A stretch of 62,057 nucleotides of DNA from Planctomycetota bacterium. Lineage in GTDB: Bacteria; Planctomycetota; UBA1135; GCA-002686595. This document shows, one piece after another, positions 34,876-42,681 of this stretch. The notes beneath the pieces are model-generated. The model saw nothing but the letters and a program-made list of their open reading frames with translations. It had not been told where the DNA came from and searched no databases. The first letter of the stretch is position 1; every line of letters begins with the position of its first letter. The stretch lies in contig JAKLKU010000026.1 in NCBI GenBank assembly GCA_023150475.1, positions 1 to 62,057 of the forward strand, in the 5' to 3' direction. Both the position numbers and the translations under genes were made by a program.

Positions 34876-37292
34876 CAGTGCACCCCCTCCGCCCACGGGC
34901 GATCGGGAGCCTCGCTCGGAAGCAGCGACGACGGAGCGAAACCGGGCAACACGGCGTCGACCGGCTTCTCTCCGAGCCGCGTGACGCCGAGCGCTTCCTT
35001 GAGGATCGCGATCGTCGTCGGACCCGCGACGCGGGAGCCGTACTTGCCCTTGCGCGGTTCGTCGGCGACCACGAGCACCAGCACTTCGCGGTCCGTGCCC
35101 GGCACGCGGCCGAACGCGCACATCGAAGAGGTGTAGCAGTGCGCGTGATCGCGCTTCGCCGAACGGAGGGCTTCGCGGCACGCCTTCGAGCACGTCGAAC
35201 GCTCGTTCGCATGCCTCTCCTGGTGCGCGAGGTCGACGTGGGCGCAGACTTCGCCCGGCACTTTCTGGGCGGTGCCGGTCTTGGTGCCGACTTCGAGCTC
35301 GGGCAGCACGTCGGGACCGGCGACCGGTTTGCCGGTGCCTTCACGCGCGCCGAGGAACATCATCGCGCGGACCTTCTCGCTGGTCTCCGGCGCGAACACG
35401 CGCTCGGGCGTGGCGCGCGGCAACAAGTAGCGCACGCCATGTTGTTCGACGGCGTCCACGAGGCGCAGCGGCAAGTACTCGCCGCCGCGCAGGACGGTGG
35501 CGAGACCCGCGGCGTGCTGCCACGTGGTGACGAGCAGCTCGTGACCGAACGAGATCGACGCATGCGTCCAGTTCGGCTTCCAAGGCAGCGACGGGACGAT
35601 GCCGGAGCTCTCCGGGCCGAGCGCGGCGTGCGGCGACGCGCCGTAGTGCAGCCGTTCGAGGTAGCCGCGGAACACCGCCGGGTCGACCCGCGGGCCGATC
35701 TGGACCATGCCGGCATTGAGCGAGTGCGCGAGGATCTCCGCGGCGGTGACCCGCCCCATCTTCCCGGGGTTGTCCGCCTCGTGGATGATCCGGCCCGGCA
35801 GCGCGAACGCGCCGTGGCCGACGTCGAAGACTTCGTCGGGCTCGACGCGGCCGTCGTCGAGCGCGATCGCCATCGCGATCACCTTGAACGTCGAGCCCGG
35901 CGTGAACTGGTGCTTGAGTGGGGCGAACGCGCCGAAGCGATACGCCTCGCGCGCATCGGCCGCGAGCACGTCGCCGGTCGCAAGGTCGATCACGAGCGCC
36001 ATGCACAGCGCCGGACGATTGCGCTCCATCAACACGTCGAGCTCTTCGCCGACACGCTTCTGCAAGTAGGCGTCGAGCGTGCTGACGACCCGAGGCGTCT
36101 CCGAAGCTTCGTTCGAGTCGATGTAGTAGCTGCGCGGACCGACTTCGGGGTCCCGGCGCCGGATCGGAGTGTGACGCTCGAACGTGTAGCTCGCGCTGCG
36201 CCGCTCGAGGAGCGACCAATCGGGGCGCTCGAGCTCGCGCGCGGCCGCGAGTTCGAGGCCGCTGACCGGCCGCAGCGACGCGAGCACGTCGTACGTGCGC
36301 TCGAGCAGCGCGTCGACTTGGTCCGCCGTCACCGTCGGCAGACCGTCGGGACGTCGCAGCGGCACTCGGTCGAAGCCGGCTTCGCGCAACGCGATCGCTC
36401 GCGCGGCGGCGAACTCGACGTAGCCCCACGCGCCGAGCACGCGCTGCACCCCCATCGGGTACACGCGATTGCGGTCGCGCGCGATGTGCATCTGCACGTG
36501 CAGCACACCTTCGTCGCTGAGCAGTTGGAAGAGCGCCGGCGCCGCCGCGGGGTCGAAGCCTCGCACCGCGACGTGGTAGGTCGTCGGCATCAGGAACTTC
36601 CACGTCTCGGCGCGCTGCGTCTCGATCTCGCGCTCCGAGCTCGCGTCACCGGCCGCGCGCTCGCCGCGCAGCGCGCGCGCGATGCCGTCGGCGATGCGGC
36701 GCGTCCAACGCAGCGGATTGTCGGTGTCGCGCAGCACGTGCGCCGCGCGCGTCTCCTTGGACAACACGATCGCCGGTCGCCACCACAGCGCGAACGTGCC
36801 GTCGCCGTTCGGCACGACGGCCATGCCATCGACGCGCGCGGGCCGATCCTTCGGATCGACGACGCCGGACTCGATCCACTGTTGGACCGCCAGTGCTTGC
36901 GTGCGATCGAGCGCCGGAGAGCACTTGACGACGCCACCCTCCGCATCGGGCAGGAGCTGCGCGAGCAGCGTCTCGGCGTCGTAGCCAGGCCCGAGCACGC
37001 GCACGAGCCGATCGACGAGTTGCTCCGGCGTGTGCGCCTGCCACAGCGCGTTCGGCGAGCACACGAGGTCGAGCCGCTGCACGAAATCCGCGAGCGGCCG
37101 CTCGTTGCGATCGACGATCGCGAACTCCGGCGCGGGATCGCGTTCGACGCGTTGACGCGCTTCGCGCTCCTCGGCGAACACCAGCCGGCCGAGCCAGAGC
37201 GCCAACGCGACGAACACTCCGCCGAGCAACAGGAATGCCCCGGCCGGACGCACGCCCGACGCGGAATCCCCGAGCCACAGCGAAGGCTTCAT
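34875..37292 (-). CDS. ftsI: FtsI-type class B penicillin-binding protein with Cys/His-rich insert
   Basis: Septal transpeptidase of 805 residues, clearly longer than the usual 550-650. One membrane helix lies at residues 18-36; a long pedestal region follows. The catalytic motifs are complete: Ser467-x-x-Lys470 (STFK), Ser524-Leu-Asn526 and Lys671-Thr-Gly673. Just after the KTG motif, residues 683-725 carry five Cys (683, 701, 705, 719, 725) and five His (685, 690, 694, 716, 718), a possible metal-binding insert that I do not know from other FtsI proteins. No PASTA domain is present. ftsL and murE adjoin it with 1-nt overlaps. Confidence 0.9.
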   Translation of the reverse strand: MKPSLWLGDSASGVRPAGAFLLLGGVFVALALWLGRLVFAEEREARQRVERDPAPEFAIVDRNERPLADFVQRLDLVCSPNALWQAHTPEQLVDRLVRVLGPGYDAETLLAQLLPDAEGGVVKCSPALDRTQALAVQQWIESGVVDPKDRPARVDGMAVVPNGDGTFALWWRPAIVLSKETRAAHVLRDTDNPLRWTRRIADGIARALRGERAAGDASSEREIETQRAETWKFLMPTTYHVAVRGFDPAAAPALFQLLSDEGVLHVQMHIARDRNRVYPMGVQRVLGAWGYVEFAAARAIALREAGFDRVPLRRPDGLPTVTADQVDALLERTYDVLASLRPVSGLELAAARELERPDWSLLERRSASYTFERHTPIRRRDPEVGPRSYYIDSNEASETPRVVSTLDAYLQKRVGEELDVLMERNRPALCMALVIDLATGDVLAADAREAYRFGAFAPLKHQFTPGSTFKVIAMAIALDDGRVEPDEVFDVGHGAFALPGRIIHEADNPGKMGRVTAAEILAHSLNAGMVQIGPRVDPAVFRGYLERLHYGASPHAALGPESSGIVPSLPWKPNWTHASISFGHELLVTTWQHAAGLATVLRGGEYLPLRLVDAVEQHGVRYLLPRATPERVFAPETSEKVRAMMFLGAREGTGKPVAGPDVLPELEVGTKTGTAQKVPGEVCAHVDLAHQERHANERSTCSKACREALRSAKRDHAHCYTSSMCAFGRVPGTDREVLVLVVADEPRKGKYGSRVAGPTTIAILKEALGVTRLGEKPVDAVLPGFAPSSLLPSEAPDRPWAEGVH

Positions 37293-37564
37293 TACTCCAC
37301 CGCCTTGTGGTCCGTCGCGCCGGCGCCCGAGGCCGCCGGGCCGCGCTTCCCGCGCTGCGCGAGCGGACGATTCGGCTCGCCCCAGACGTGCGCGCGGACC
37401 GAGGCCTGCGCCTGCACGTTCGCCGCTTCGATCATCTCGCAGCGCCGCTGGATGTCGGCGAGGCGCTTCGCGCGAGCGTGGTTCTCCGACTGCACCGCCG
37501 CCGTCACCAGCACGACGAGCAACGCGCAACCGCCGAAGACCCAAGCGAACATCGGGGCCTTCAT
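37292..37564 (-). CDS. ftsL: FtsL-like small bitopic division protein
   Basis: A 90-residue protein with a short cytosolic end, one membrane helix (FAWVFGGCALLVVLVTAAV) and a helical stretch rich in Arg, Glu and Gln (about residues 27-57) that could form a short coiled coil, followed by a polar tail. Sequence similarity to FtsL is always weak; the call rests on topology and on the place between rsmH and ftsI, where ftsL sits in most dcw clusters. It overlaps rsmH by 4 nt and ftsI by 1 nt. Confidence 0.68.
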   Translation of the reverse strand: MKAPMFAWVFGGCALLVVLVTAAVQSENHARAKRLADIQRRCEMIEAANVQAQASVRAHVWGEPNRPLAQRGKRGPAASGAGATDHKAVE

Positions 37565-38553
37565 CCGCGCACCTCCGCGGCGCTCCCGCGCAGGCGCGGA
37601 CGCACGCGCACGGCCGCGCGCAGCGACGCGGACCGGGAACGCGGATTGGCGCGCGCTTCGAGAGCGCTCGGCCGCAGAGGCTTCTTGGTGAGGATCCGGA
37701 ACGCGCCGCCGGCGTCCGCCTCGGAGAGGAAGCGCTTGACGACGCCGTCTTCGCCCGAATGGAAGGAGATCACCACCAGTCGACCGCCGTCGACGAGCCA
37801 GCGTTGCGCAGCTTCGAGTCCGCGCACGAGCTCTTCGCCTTCTTCGTTGACCGCGCGTCGGAGAGCTTGGAACACGCGCGTCGCAGGATGGATGTCGCCT
37901 GCCGCGCCGCGCCCGACCGCGCGAGAGACGACGTCGGCGAGCGCGAGCGTCCGCCGGAACGGCGCGCGTCGACGCAACTCGACGATCGCGTGAGCGACCT
38001 TGCGCGAGCGCGTCTCGCCCCCCTCGTGATAGAAGAGGTCGGCGAGGTCGTTCTCGTCCCACGTGTTGACGATGTCGGCCGCGGTGCGCTCGCGGTCCGG
38101 ATCCATGCGCATGTCGAGCGGCCCGTCGGACGCGAACGAGAAGCCGCGCTCGCGCCGATCGAGTTGCAGCGACGATGCACCGAGGTCGAGCAGCCAACCG
38201 ACGACACGCTCGATGCCCTCGTCGTCGAGCAGCTCGTCGAGCATCGACACACGTCCGCGGCGCACACGCGCGCGCTCGCCGAAACGCGCGAGATTCGCCT
38301 GCGCGAGCGGCAACACTTCAGGATCCTGATCGACGCCGAGTACGCGCAACGACGGGCATGCGTCGAGCACTCGCGCGGCGTGTCCGCCGACCCCGACGGT
38401 GCCGTCGACGATCCATCCGTCGCGAGGAGCATCCGGCGACGCGAACACGGCGACGACTTCGTCGGCGAGCACGGAAACGTGCACGCGCGCCGAATCGCCG
38501 TCGCTCCGTTCGCGCCCGATCAAGATCACCTCCACTCGCTCCTTCGTCCGCAC
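37561..38553 (-). CDS. rsmH: 16S rRNA (cytosine-1402-N4)-methyltransferase (RsmH/MraW)
   Basis: SAM-dependent methyltransferase of up to 330 residues. The SAM site is DGTVGVGGHAARVL, followed by LGVDQDPEVL; GFSFASDGPLDMRMD, ATRVFQALRRAVNEE and VISFHSGED are RsmH signatures. The start is uncertain: the GTG given leaves 12 nt after mraZ, but GTG or TTG codons 8 to 10 codons inside have better Shine-Dalgarno sequences (AAGGAG, GGAGG). The C-terminus overlaps ftsL by 4 nt. Confidence 0.94.
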   Translation of the reverse strand: MRTKERVEVILIGRERSDGDSARVHVSVLADEVVAVFASPDAPRDGWIVDGTVGVGGHAARVLDACPSLRVLGVDQDPEVLPLAQANLARFGERARVRRGRVSMLDELLDDEGIERVVGWLLDLGASSLQLDRRERGFSFASDGPLDMRMDPDRERTAADIVNTWDENDLADLFYHEGGETRSRKVAHAIVELRRRAPFRRTLALADVVSRAVGRGAAGDIHPATRVFQALRRAVNEEGEELVRGLEAAQRWLVDGGRLVVISFHSGEDGVVKRFLSEADAGGAFRILTKKPLRPSALEARANPRSRSASLRAAVRVRPRLRGSAAEVRG

Positions 38554-38565
38554 GCGAACGCCTCG

Positions 38566-39042
38566 TCAGGTCCCGTTGAGGCGTTCGGACGCACGCGGCT
38601 TGTCGCCGCAGATCACTCGGTCCAATCGATCGAAGTCGTTGCCATGTTTCGCCTCGAGCGCTCGCCACGTTTCCGCGGGCCAGATCTCGATGCGATCGAT
38701 GACACCGACCATCACCACTTCCTTGTCGATCCCAACGAGCGTCTTCAACTTCTCGGGCACGAGCAAGCGTCCGGCCGAGTCGAGCTCGAGCGCGTTGGAG
38801 CTCGAGAAGAAGAGCCGCTGCATCAAGCGCGCGTCGGCGCCTTCGAACGCTTGCGTGTTCAACCGCTCGAGCACGGCCTGGAAGCCGCGCGACGAGAAGA
38901 GGAACAGGCAGCCTTCGAAGCCACGCGTCAGGATCGCCGTGAGGTTGCCCTCGGCGCTGCGCTCCAGTCCGTCCTGGAAGCGCTTCGGCAAGAACACGCG
39001 GTTCTTGTTGTCGAGCGTGTGCGACGACTCACCGAGCCACAT
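38566..39042 (-). CDS. mraZ: MraZ transcriptional regulator
   Basis: A 158-residue AbrB-fold protein with the two MraZ half-domains; LDNKNRVFLPKRFQDGL and LELDSAGRLLVPEKLK are the paired DXXXR-type motifs. In other bacteria MraZ binds repeats upstream of its own gene and represses the dcw operon. It is the first gene of the cluster here, and GTGG repeats at 10-bp spacing lie about 170-190 bp upstream of its start. Confidence 0.94.
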   Translation of the reverse strand: MWLGESSHTLDNKNRVFLPKRFQDGLERSAEGNLTAILTRGFEGCLFLFSSRGFQAVLERLNTQAFEGADARLMQRLFFSSSNALELDSAGRLLVPEKLKTLVGIDKEVVMVGVIDRIEIWPAETWRALEAKHGNDFDRLDRVICGDKPRASERLNGT

Positions 39043-39202
39043 CGCGCACCCCCACTCCGAAACTTGCCGAGCGGCTCGCCGCCTCGAGCGGCGAGTCCGG
39101 GCGTGTCGCCCTGGCCGAGTTGGAGGCGATGACCCGGGCGGTGTACGCGCGGAACAACCCGCACCTCACGCCCTGGAGACTCGAGACGCGCCCGAGTCCG
39201 TG

Positions 39203-39233
39203 CTTCCCCCACCGACCACCACTCTCCACCACG
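39203..39233 (-). promoter_or_regulatory. MraZ-box-like triple repeat (GTGG at 10-bp spacing)
   Basis: On the - strand GTGG occurs three times at exact 10-bp intervals (complement CCAC at 39229-39232, 39219-39222 and 39209-39212). Known MraZ sites are three or more TGGG-like motifs repeated every 10 bp upstream of mraZ. The downstream mraZ gene makes this a good candidate for autoregulation of the dcw operon. A fourth CCAC at 39250-39253 is two turns further upstream. Confidence 0.7.
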
Positions 39234-39280
39234 CGGGTAGTTTGCTGCCCCACCGTGCGACCCGCAAGCTGTTCCCAGAC

Positions 39281-39311
39281 TTTTTTTCGTCGGAAGTCGT
39301 GAGTCCGACGA
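39281..39311. repeat. A/T-tract and 8-bp inverted repeat upstream of the MraZ sites
   Basis: TCGTCGGA (39287-39294) and TCCGACGA (39304-39311) are perfect inverted arms around a 9-nt centre. The left arm abuts seven T residues (39281-39287 on the + strand). The T-run precedes the hairpin on the + strand, and on the - strand the hairpin is followed by A residues, so it is not a terminator in either direction. It might be an UP-like element or a protein site. Confidence 0.45.
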
Positions 39312-39365
39312 CACTTGGGACGACGGCTGCCGACCAAGGAACCCGAGGGCTTGACTACCCATCCA

Positions 39366-39431
39366 GTGGTAGCCGAGGCGGCTTTTTGGGCCGCCTACCA
39401 CAACTAATTGTGGTGGCTTCCGCAGCCCACC
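39366..39431. repeat. Overlapping, mutually exclusive hairpins built on GTGGT/ACCAC
   Basis: Four stems share bases: GTGGTAG (39366-39372) with CTACCAC (39395-39401); AGGCGGC (39376-39382) with GCCGCCT (39390-39396), with T5 in the loop; CCACAA (39398-39403) with TTGTGG (39408-39413); GGTGG (39412-39416) with CCACC (39427-39431). The second is nested in the first; the third competes with the first. It could be a terminator or switch at the end of the Cys4-protein transcript, or a DNA site. Confidence 0.5.
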
Positions 39432-39551
39432 GGCCCAGCGAGCCATTTCGGCATCGACCGCTGGCGCTTGGCGGGGCTGCAACACCCTTTCGGGGGATCG
39501 GCGAACCGAGGTGGGAAAGAGCGAGGTCGGGCCGGGCGCGGCCCGACGGAG

Positions 39552-40193
39552 TCAATCGGCGAGGGTCGTCGCTCCCCCCGCGGCGGAGTACGAGAGCGGG
39601 TCGGACTCGGCGGCGGTTGGCCCGTCGCCGGTCACCGTCTCGTCGTCGCCGGAAGCGGTGTCCGTCGACGACGTTCCGAACGCACCGTCGCCAAAGGCGG
39701 CTTCGGGTTCGGCGCCGTCGAAGATGTGCTGCAACTCGGCGCGCAACTCGTCGATGCGCTGCGCGGTGAAGTCGAAGACGTACACCGACAACGACTCGGC
39801 GTGCTTCGGCCGGTAGACGACGAACGACTCACCGTGCGCGTCGCGCACGATCTGTCGCACCTTGAGTCGTCGCTTGCGCAGCAGGATGAGACAGAGCACG
39901 TAACGGAGTTCCCGGAGCTTTTGCTCGGGCTTGCCTTCGAGGTGCAAGAAGAGTTGCTCGAGCGCCTCGAGGTTCAACTGCACGCCGCGGCGCTTGTCCG
40001 CAAAGTGCCGAGTTCGCCACCAAAACAGGCAATCCGAGGCCGAACTCGATTTCCAACAACCGACGCACCGATCCTCGCGCAACAGCGCGTCGCCGCGCAC
40101 GGCGAGTGCGGAGAAGTGCCGCTCACCTTCGTCGAAGGCGCGTTCGCAGCCCACGCAACTCGCGTGGCGTCGTTCGATCTTCCAGTCGTTCAT
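39552..40193 (-). CDS. Conserved-looking Cys4 protein, unknown function
   Basis: A 213-residue protein. The N-terminus has CVGC (about residues 13-16) and a second CVGC about 27 residues later, a likely zinc-ribbon-type site. A helical middle (LNLEALEQLFLHLEGKPEQKLRELRYVLCLILLRKRRLK) and a beta-like YRPKHAESLSVYVFDF segment follow; the C-terminal 50 residues are acidic low complexity. I recognise no named family. It stands alone between the HEAT lipoprotein and mraZ on the same strand. Confidence 0.65.
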   Translation of the reverse strand: MNDWKIERRHASCVGCERAFDEGERHFSALAVRGDALLREDRCVGCWKSSSASDCLFWWRTRHFADKRRGVQLNLEALEQLFLHLEGKPEQKLRELRYVLCLILLRKRRLKVRQIVRDAHGESFVVYRPKHAESLSVYVFDFTAQRIDELRAELQHIFDGAEPEAAFGDGAFGTSSTDTASGDDETVTGDGPTAAESDPLSYSAAGGATTLAD

Positions 40194-40354
40194 CGGACTC
40201 GTGTCTCGCGTGTCGCAGCGCGCATTGCGAGTCCCTGGAGTGTAGCTTCGCCGCGCCGAAAGCCACGCGTGGAGCAGAGAACTCCGCCGGTCCCCAAGTC
40301 GCGCACGAACGCCGCGCAGGCAGCGATGGAGCCCCCCCGAACGGGTCGTGAGAG

Positions 40355-41248
40355 TCAGCGACGCTCGCGTTTCGACCTGCGTTCACGCCAGAAGTCGAGC
40401 CACTGCTGCGGCGTCCGGGAGCGACGGTCGCCGGCGAGCGTCGAGAGCGAACGTTCTACGGTGGTGACGAGCTTGACGTCGCCGTCCGAGACCGCCCGGG
40501 AGAGCGCGTTCGCCAGCGCCGGAATCGCCTCGGGATCGCCCAGCGCCGCGAGCCCCTCCGCTGCGGAGCGCCGGACCGCGGGGTCGTCGTCGACGATCGC
40601 CCGTTCCAGGACGAGCCGCGTCGCGCGAGTCTCGGTGTCCCGTGCGCCGCGCAGGCCCAAGGCTCGCGCCGACTCGGCCCGGACGATCCATTCGTCGTCG
40701 CCGAGGATCCGCTGGCGCAGGGCCTCCCGCACCTCGGTTTCGCCGTCGCCCCCGTGCGGCAACCGGCCGAGCAGCTCCGCCATGCGCCGCCGCACGCGTG
40801 GATCGGGCCGCTCGAGGGCGCCGACCGTCGGTGCGAGCGCGTCGCGGCCGATGCGCACGAGCGTCCGCGTCGCGAGGTCCGCCACGATGCCGTCGCCGAC
40901 GGCGCCGAGTTCCACGAGCTCCGGCGCCGCCGCGGCGCCGAGCCGAGCCAGTTCCTCCTCGGCGCGCACGAACGCGGCGTGCGCGCGAGGATCGGTGCGC
41001 GCCGCGAACGCGTCGTACGACCGCATCATCTCGAGCATCAGGTTCTCGACGAGGAAGCGCGTCGCCGCGGGGTCCGCGAGCGCGGCCGCGCGCGCCGCCT
41101 CCCACGCATCGCCGCCCGAACCGTACGCGACGAGCAGCGCGCGGCGCTCTTCGGGCAGACGCTCGACCCCGACGAGATCGCCCGCGCCCTCACGCGGCCC
41201 GCCGCACGCCGCGACGAGGAACAGCAACGGAACGAAGACGCGCTTCAC
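40355..41248 (-). CDS. HEAT-repeat lipoprotein
   Basis: A 297-residue protein with a lipoprotein signal (VFVPLLFLVAACG, lipobox Cys) and several HEAT-like helical repeats between about residues 95 and 270, such as DPRVRRRMAELLGRL, DEWIVRAESARALGL and DPAVRRSAAEGLAALGD. HEAT scaffolds bind other proteins; the partner is unknown. The GTG start overlaps the glycosyltransferase stop (GTGA), so it is the last gene of the polysaccharide operon. Confidence 0.78.
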   Translation of the reverse strand: MKRVFVPLLFLVAACGGPREGAGDLVGVERLPEERRALLVAYGSGGDAWEAARAAALADPAATRFLVENLMLEMMRSYDAFAARTDPRAHAAFVRAEEELARLGAAAAPELVELGAVGDGIVADLATRTLVRIGRDALAPTVGALERPDPRVRRRMAELLGRLPHGGDGETEVREALRQRILGDDEWIVRAESARALGLRGARDTETRATRLVLERAIVDDDPAVRRSAAEGLAALGDPEAIPALANALSRAVSDGDVKLVTTVERSLSTLAGDRRSRTPQQWLDFWRERRSKRERR

Positions 41249-42681
41249 GCGGGACCTCCGCGTCGGACCCCATCGTCCCACGCGTCGAGGAACGCTTGGG
41301 CGACCCGCGCTTCGAACCACTCTTCCGCGCGGACCTCGGGCACGGCGCTCTCGCGCGCCAGCTCGAGACCGCTCTGCAGCGCGGCGCGCCACGCGCCCGC
41401 CGTCTGCGCGCCGCGCCCGAGCTCTGCGGCGCGCGTCGCGAGGCCGGCCCACGGGCCGTTTGCGCGCGCGAGTTCGGTGAGCGCCCGGGCGAGATCCGCG
41501 GCGTCGCCGGGCACGAACCTCGACGCGCCGCCTTCGCGCGCGCGCTCGCCCAACGCACCGTGGTCCGCGACGACGCACGGCAGGCCGAGCGCACGCGCCT
41601 CGTCGAGGACGAGGCCGTACGATTCGCGCGCGCGGCTCGCGAGCACCCACGCGTGCACGTCGCTCACGGGATGCGAGGCGAGTGCGGTGCGGGTGTAGCC
41701 ACCGAAGAACCGCGTGCGAGCCGGGTCCGCTCGTTCACGCAAGCGCTGCGCAAAGTTCGGCTCCGCGTCGGCGCCCGCGAAACGCAGTTCGACGTCGACT
41801 TCTCCGCCAAGCCGCGCGCAGGCGTCGAGCACCAGGTCCTGGCCCTTGTGCGGCATCAAGTGACCGGGCACACCGAGCACCAGCCGGCCCTCCTCCGCCG
41901 GTGCGCGGCGGGGCGAGCCGCGCGGCCCGCCAGGTGCGCCGCCCGACTCGCCGCCTCGTTCGTGGCCGGCCCCGCCGCCGAGCTCCGCGAGCGTCGGGGC
42001 GGGCCGCGGCGCGAGCACGCGCACGCGTGCGTCGCCGCGCGTCAACGCGCCGTGCCGCTCGAGCAGCCCACGATGCGCGAGCGTCGGGACGAAGATGCAG
42101 CGCGCGAGCGCGAGCTCGCGGGCGAGCGCCGATTGCCGTTCGGCGAGCAGGATGAACTCCTGCTCGCGCTTCACCCACCGCGTGCGCGGACCGATGCGCG
42201 CGGCACACGCGAGACACGGATGCGGTCCGACCGGCGCGTCGCACGCCGTCGCGTGTTCGGTCTCGACTCGGAACGCGAGCGGACACGTCGTCCAAGCGTC
42301 GTGCAGCGACACGACCGCGGGAACGCGCTCGCGCGCCGCCGCGAGCACGAGGTCGCGGCTCAGCCGGATCCAATGGTGCACGTGGACGACGTGCGGGCGG
42401 AACTCGCGCACGAGCCTCACGAAGCTGCGCGTCACCGCCGGAGCGAGCGTCTTGTGCCAGTGATCCGCGAAGAGGTCCGCACGCGCCACGCGCACGACAC
42501 GCGCGCGCCGCCCGGTCGTCGGTTCGACGAGCTCGCTTTCGCCCCCTTCCGCGAAGGTGCCCGCGAAGACGCAGACGTCGTCGCCGGCGGCGAGCAGTTC
42601 GAGCGCTTCGCGCTGCACGCTGTCCTCGGTCCCACCGACGAGCTCCGGCGGGAACCCGTGCACGACCAAGAGGACCTTCAA
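41245..42681 (-). CDS. GT4-family glycosyltransferase
   Basis: GT-B fold enzyme of 478 residues. The N-terminal domain starts VLLVVHGFPPELVGGTED, with HVHHWIRLS; the C-terminal domain has GVPGHLMPHKG and RESYGLVLDEARALGLP, the E-x7-E motif of retaining GT4 enzymes. A Gly-rich linker of about 35 residues joins the halves. A Cys-rich patch (CDAPVGPHPCLAC) lies mid N-domain, as in its neighbours. The TTG start overlaps the previous gene (TTGA). It probably adds one sugar to the exported glycan. Confidence 0.83.
   Translation of the reverse strand: MKVLLVVHGFPPELVGGTEDSVQREALELLAAGDDVCVFAGTFAEGGESELVEPTTGRRARVVRVARADLFADHWHKTLAPAVTRSFVRLVREFRPHVVHVHHWIRLSRDLVLAAARERVPAVVSLHDAWTTCPLAFRVETEHATACDAPVGPHPCLACAARIGPRTRWVKREQEFILLAERQSALARELALARCIFVPTLAHRGLLERHGALTRGDARVRVLAPRPAPTLAELGGGAGHERGGESGGAPGGPRGSPRRAPAEEGRLVLGVPGHLMPHKGQDLVLDACARLGGEVDVELRFAGADAEPNFAQRLRERADPARTRFFGGYTRTALASHPVSDVHAWVLASRARESYGLVLDEARALGLPCVVADHGALGERAREGGASRFVPGDAADLARALTELARANGPWAGLATRAAELGRGAQTAGAWRAALQSGLELARESAVPEVRAEEWFEARVAQAFLDAWDDGVRRGGPA

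Larger units (their letters stand above)
39043..39551 (-). other. Regulatory intergenic region upstream of mraZ
   Basis: No gene is seen in these 509 bp. The region holds, in order from the mraZ side, three GTGG repeats at 10-bp spacing, an A/T-tract next to an inverted repeat, and a group of overlapping hairpins near 39366-39431, all listed separately. A dcw promoter is expected here; the best -10-like sequence on the - strand is near 39238-39243, but it is weak. Confidence 0.6.

Noticed and set aside
39366..39401. Rho-independent terminator
   Set aside because: The T5/A5 run is in the loop, not after the stem, on both strands; kept only as a structured element.
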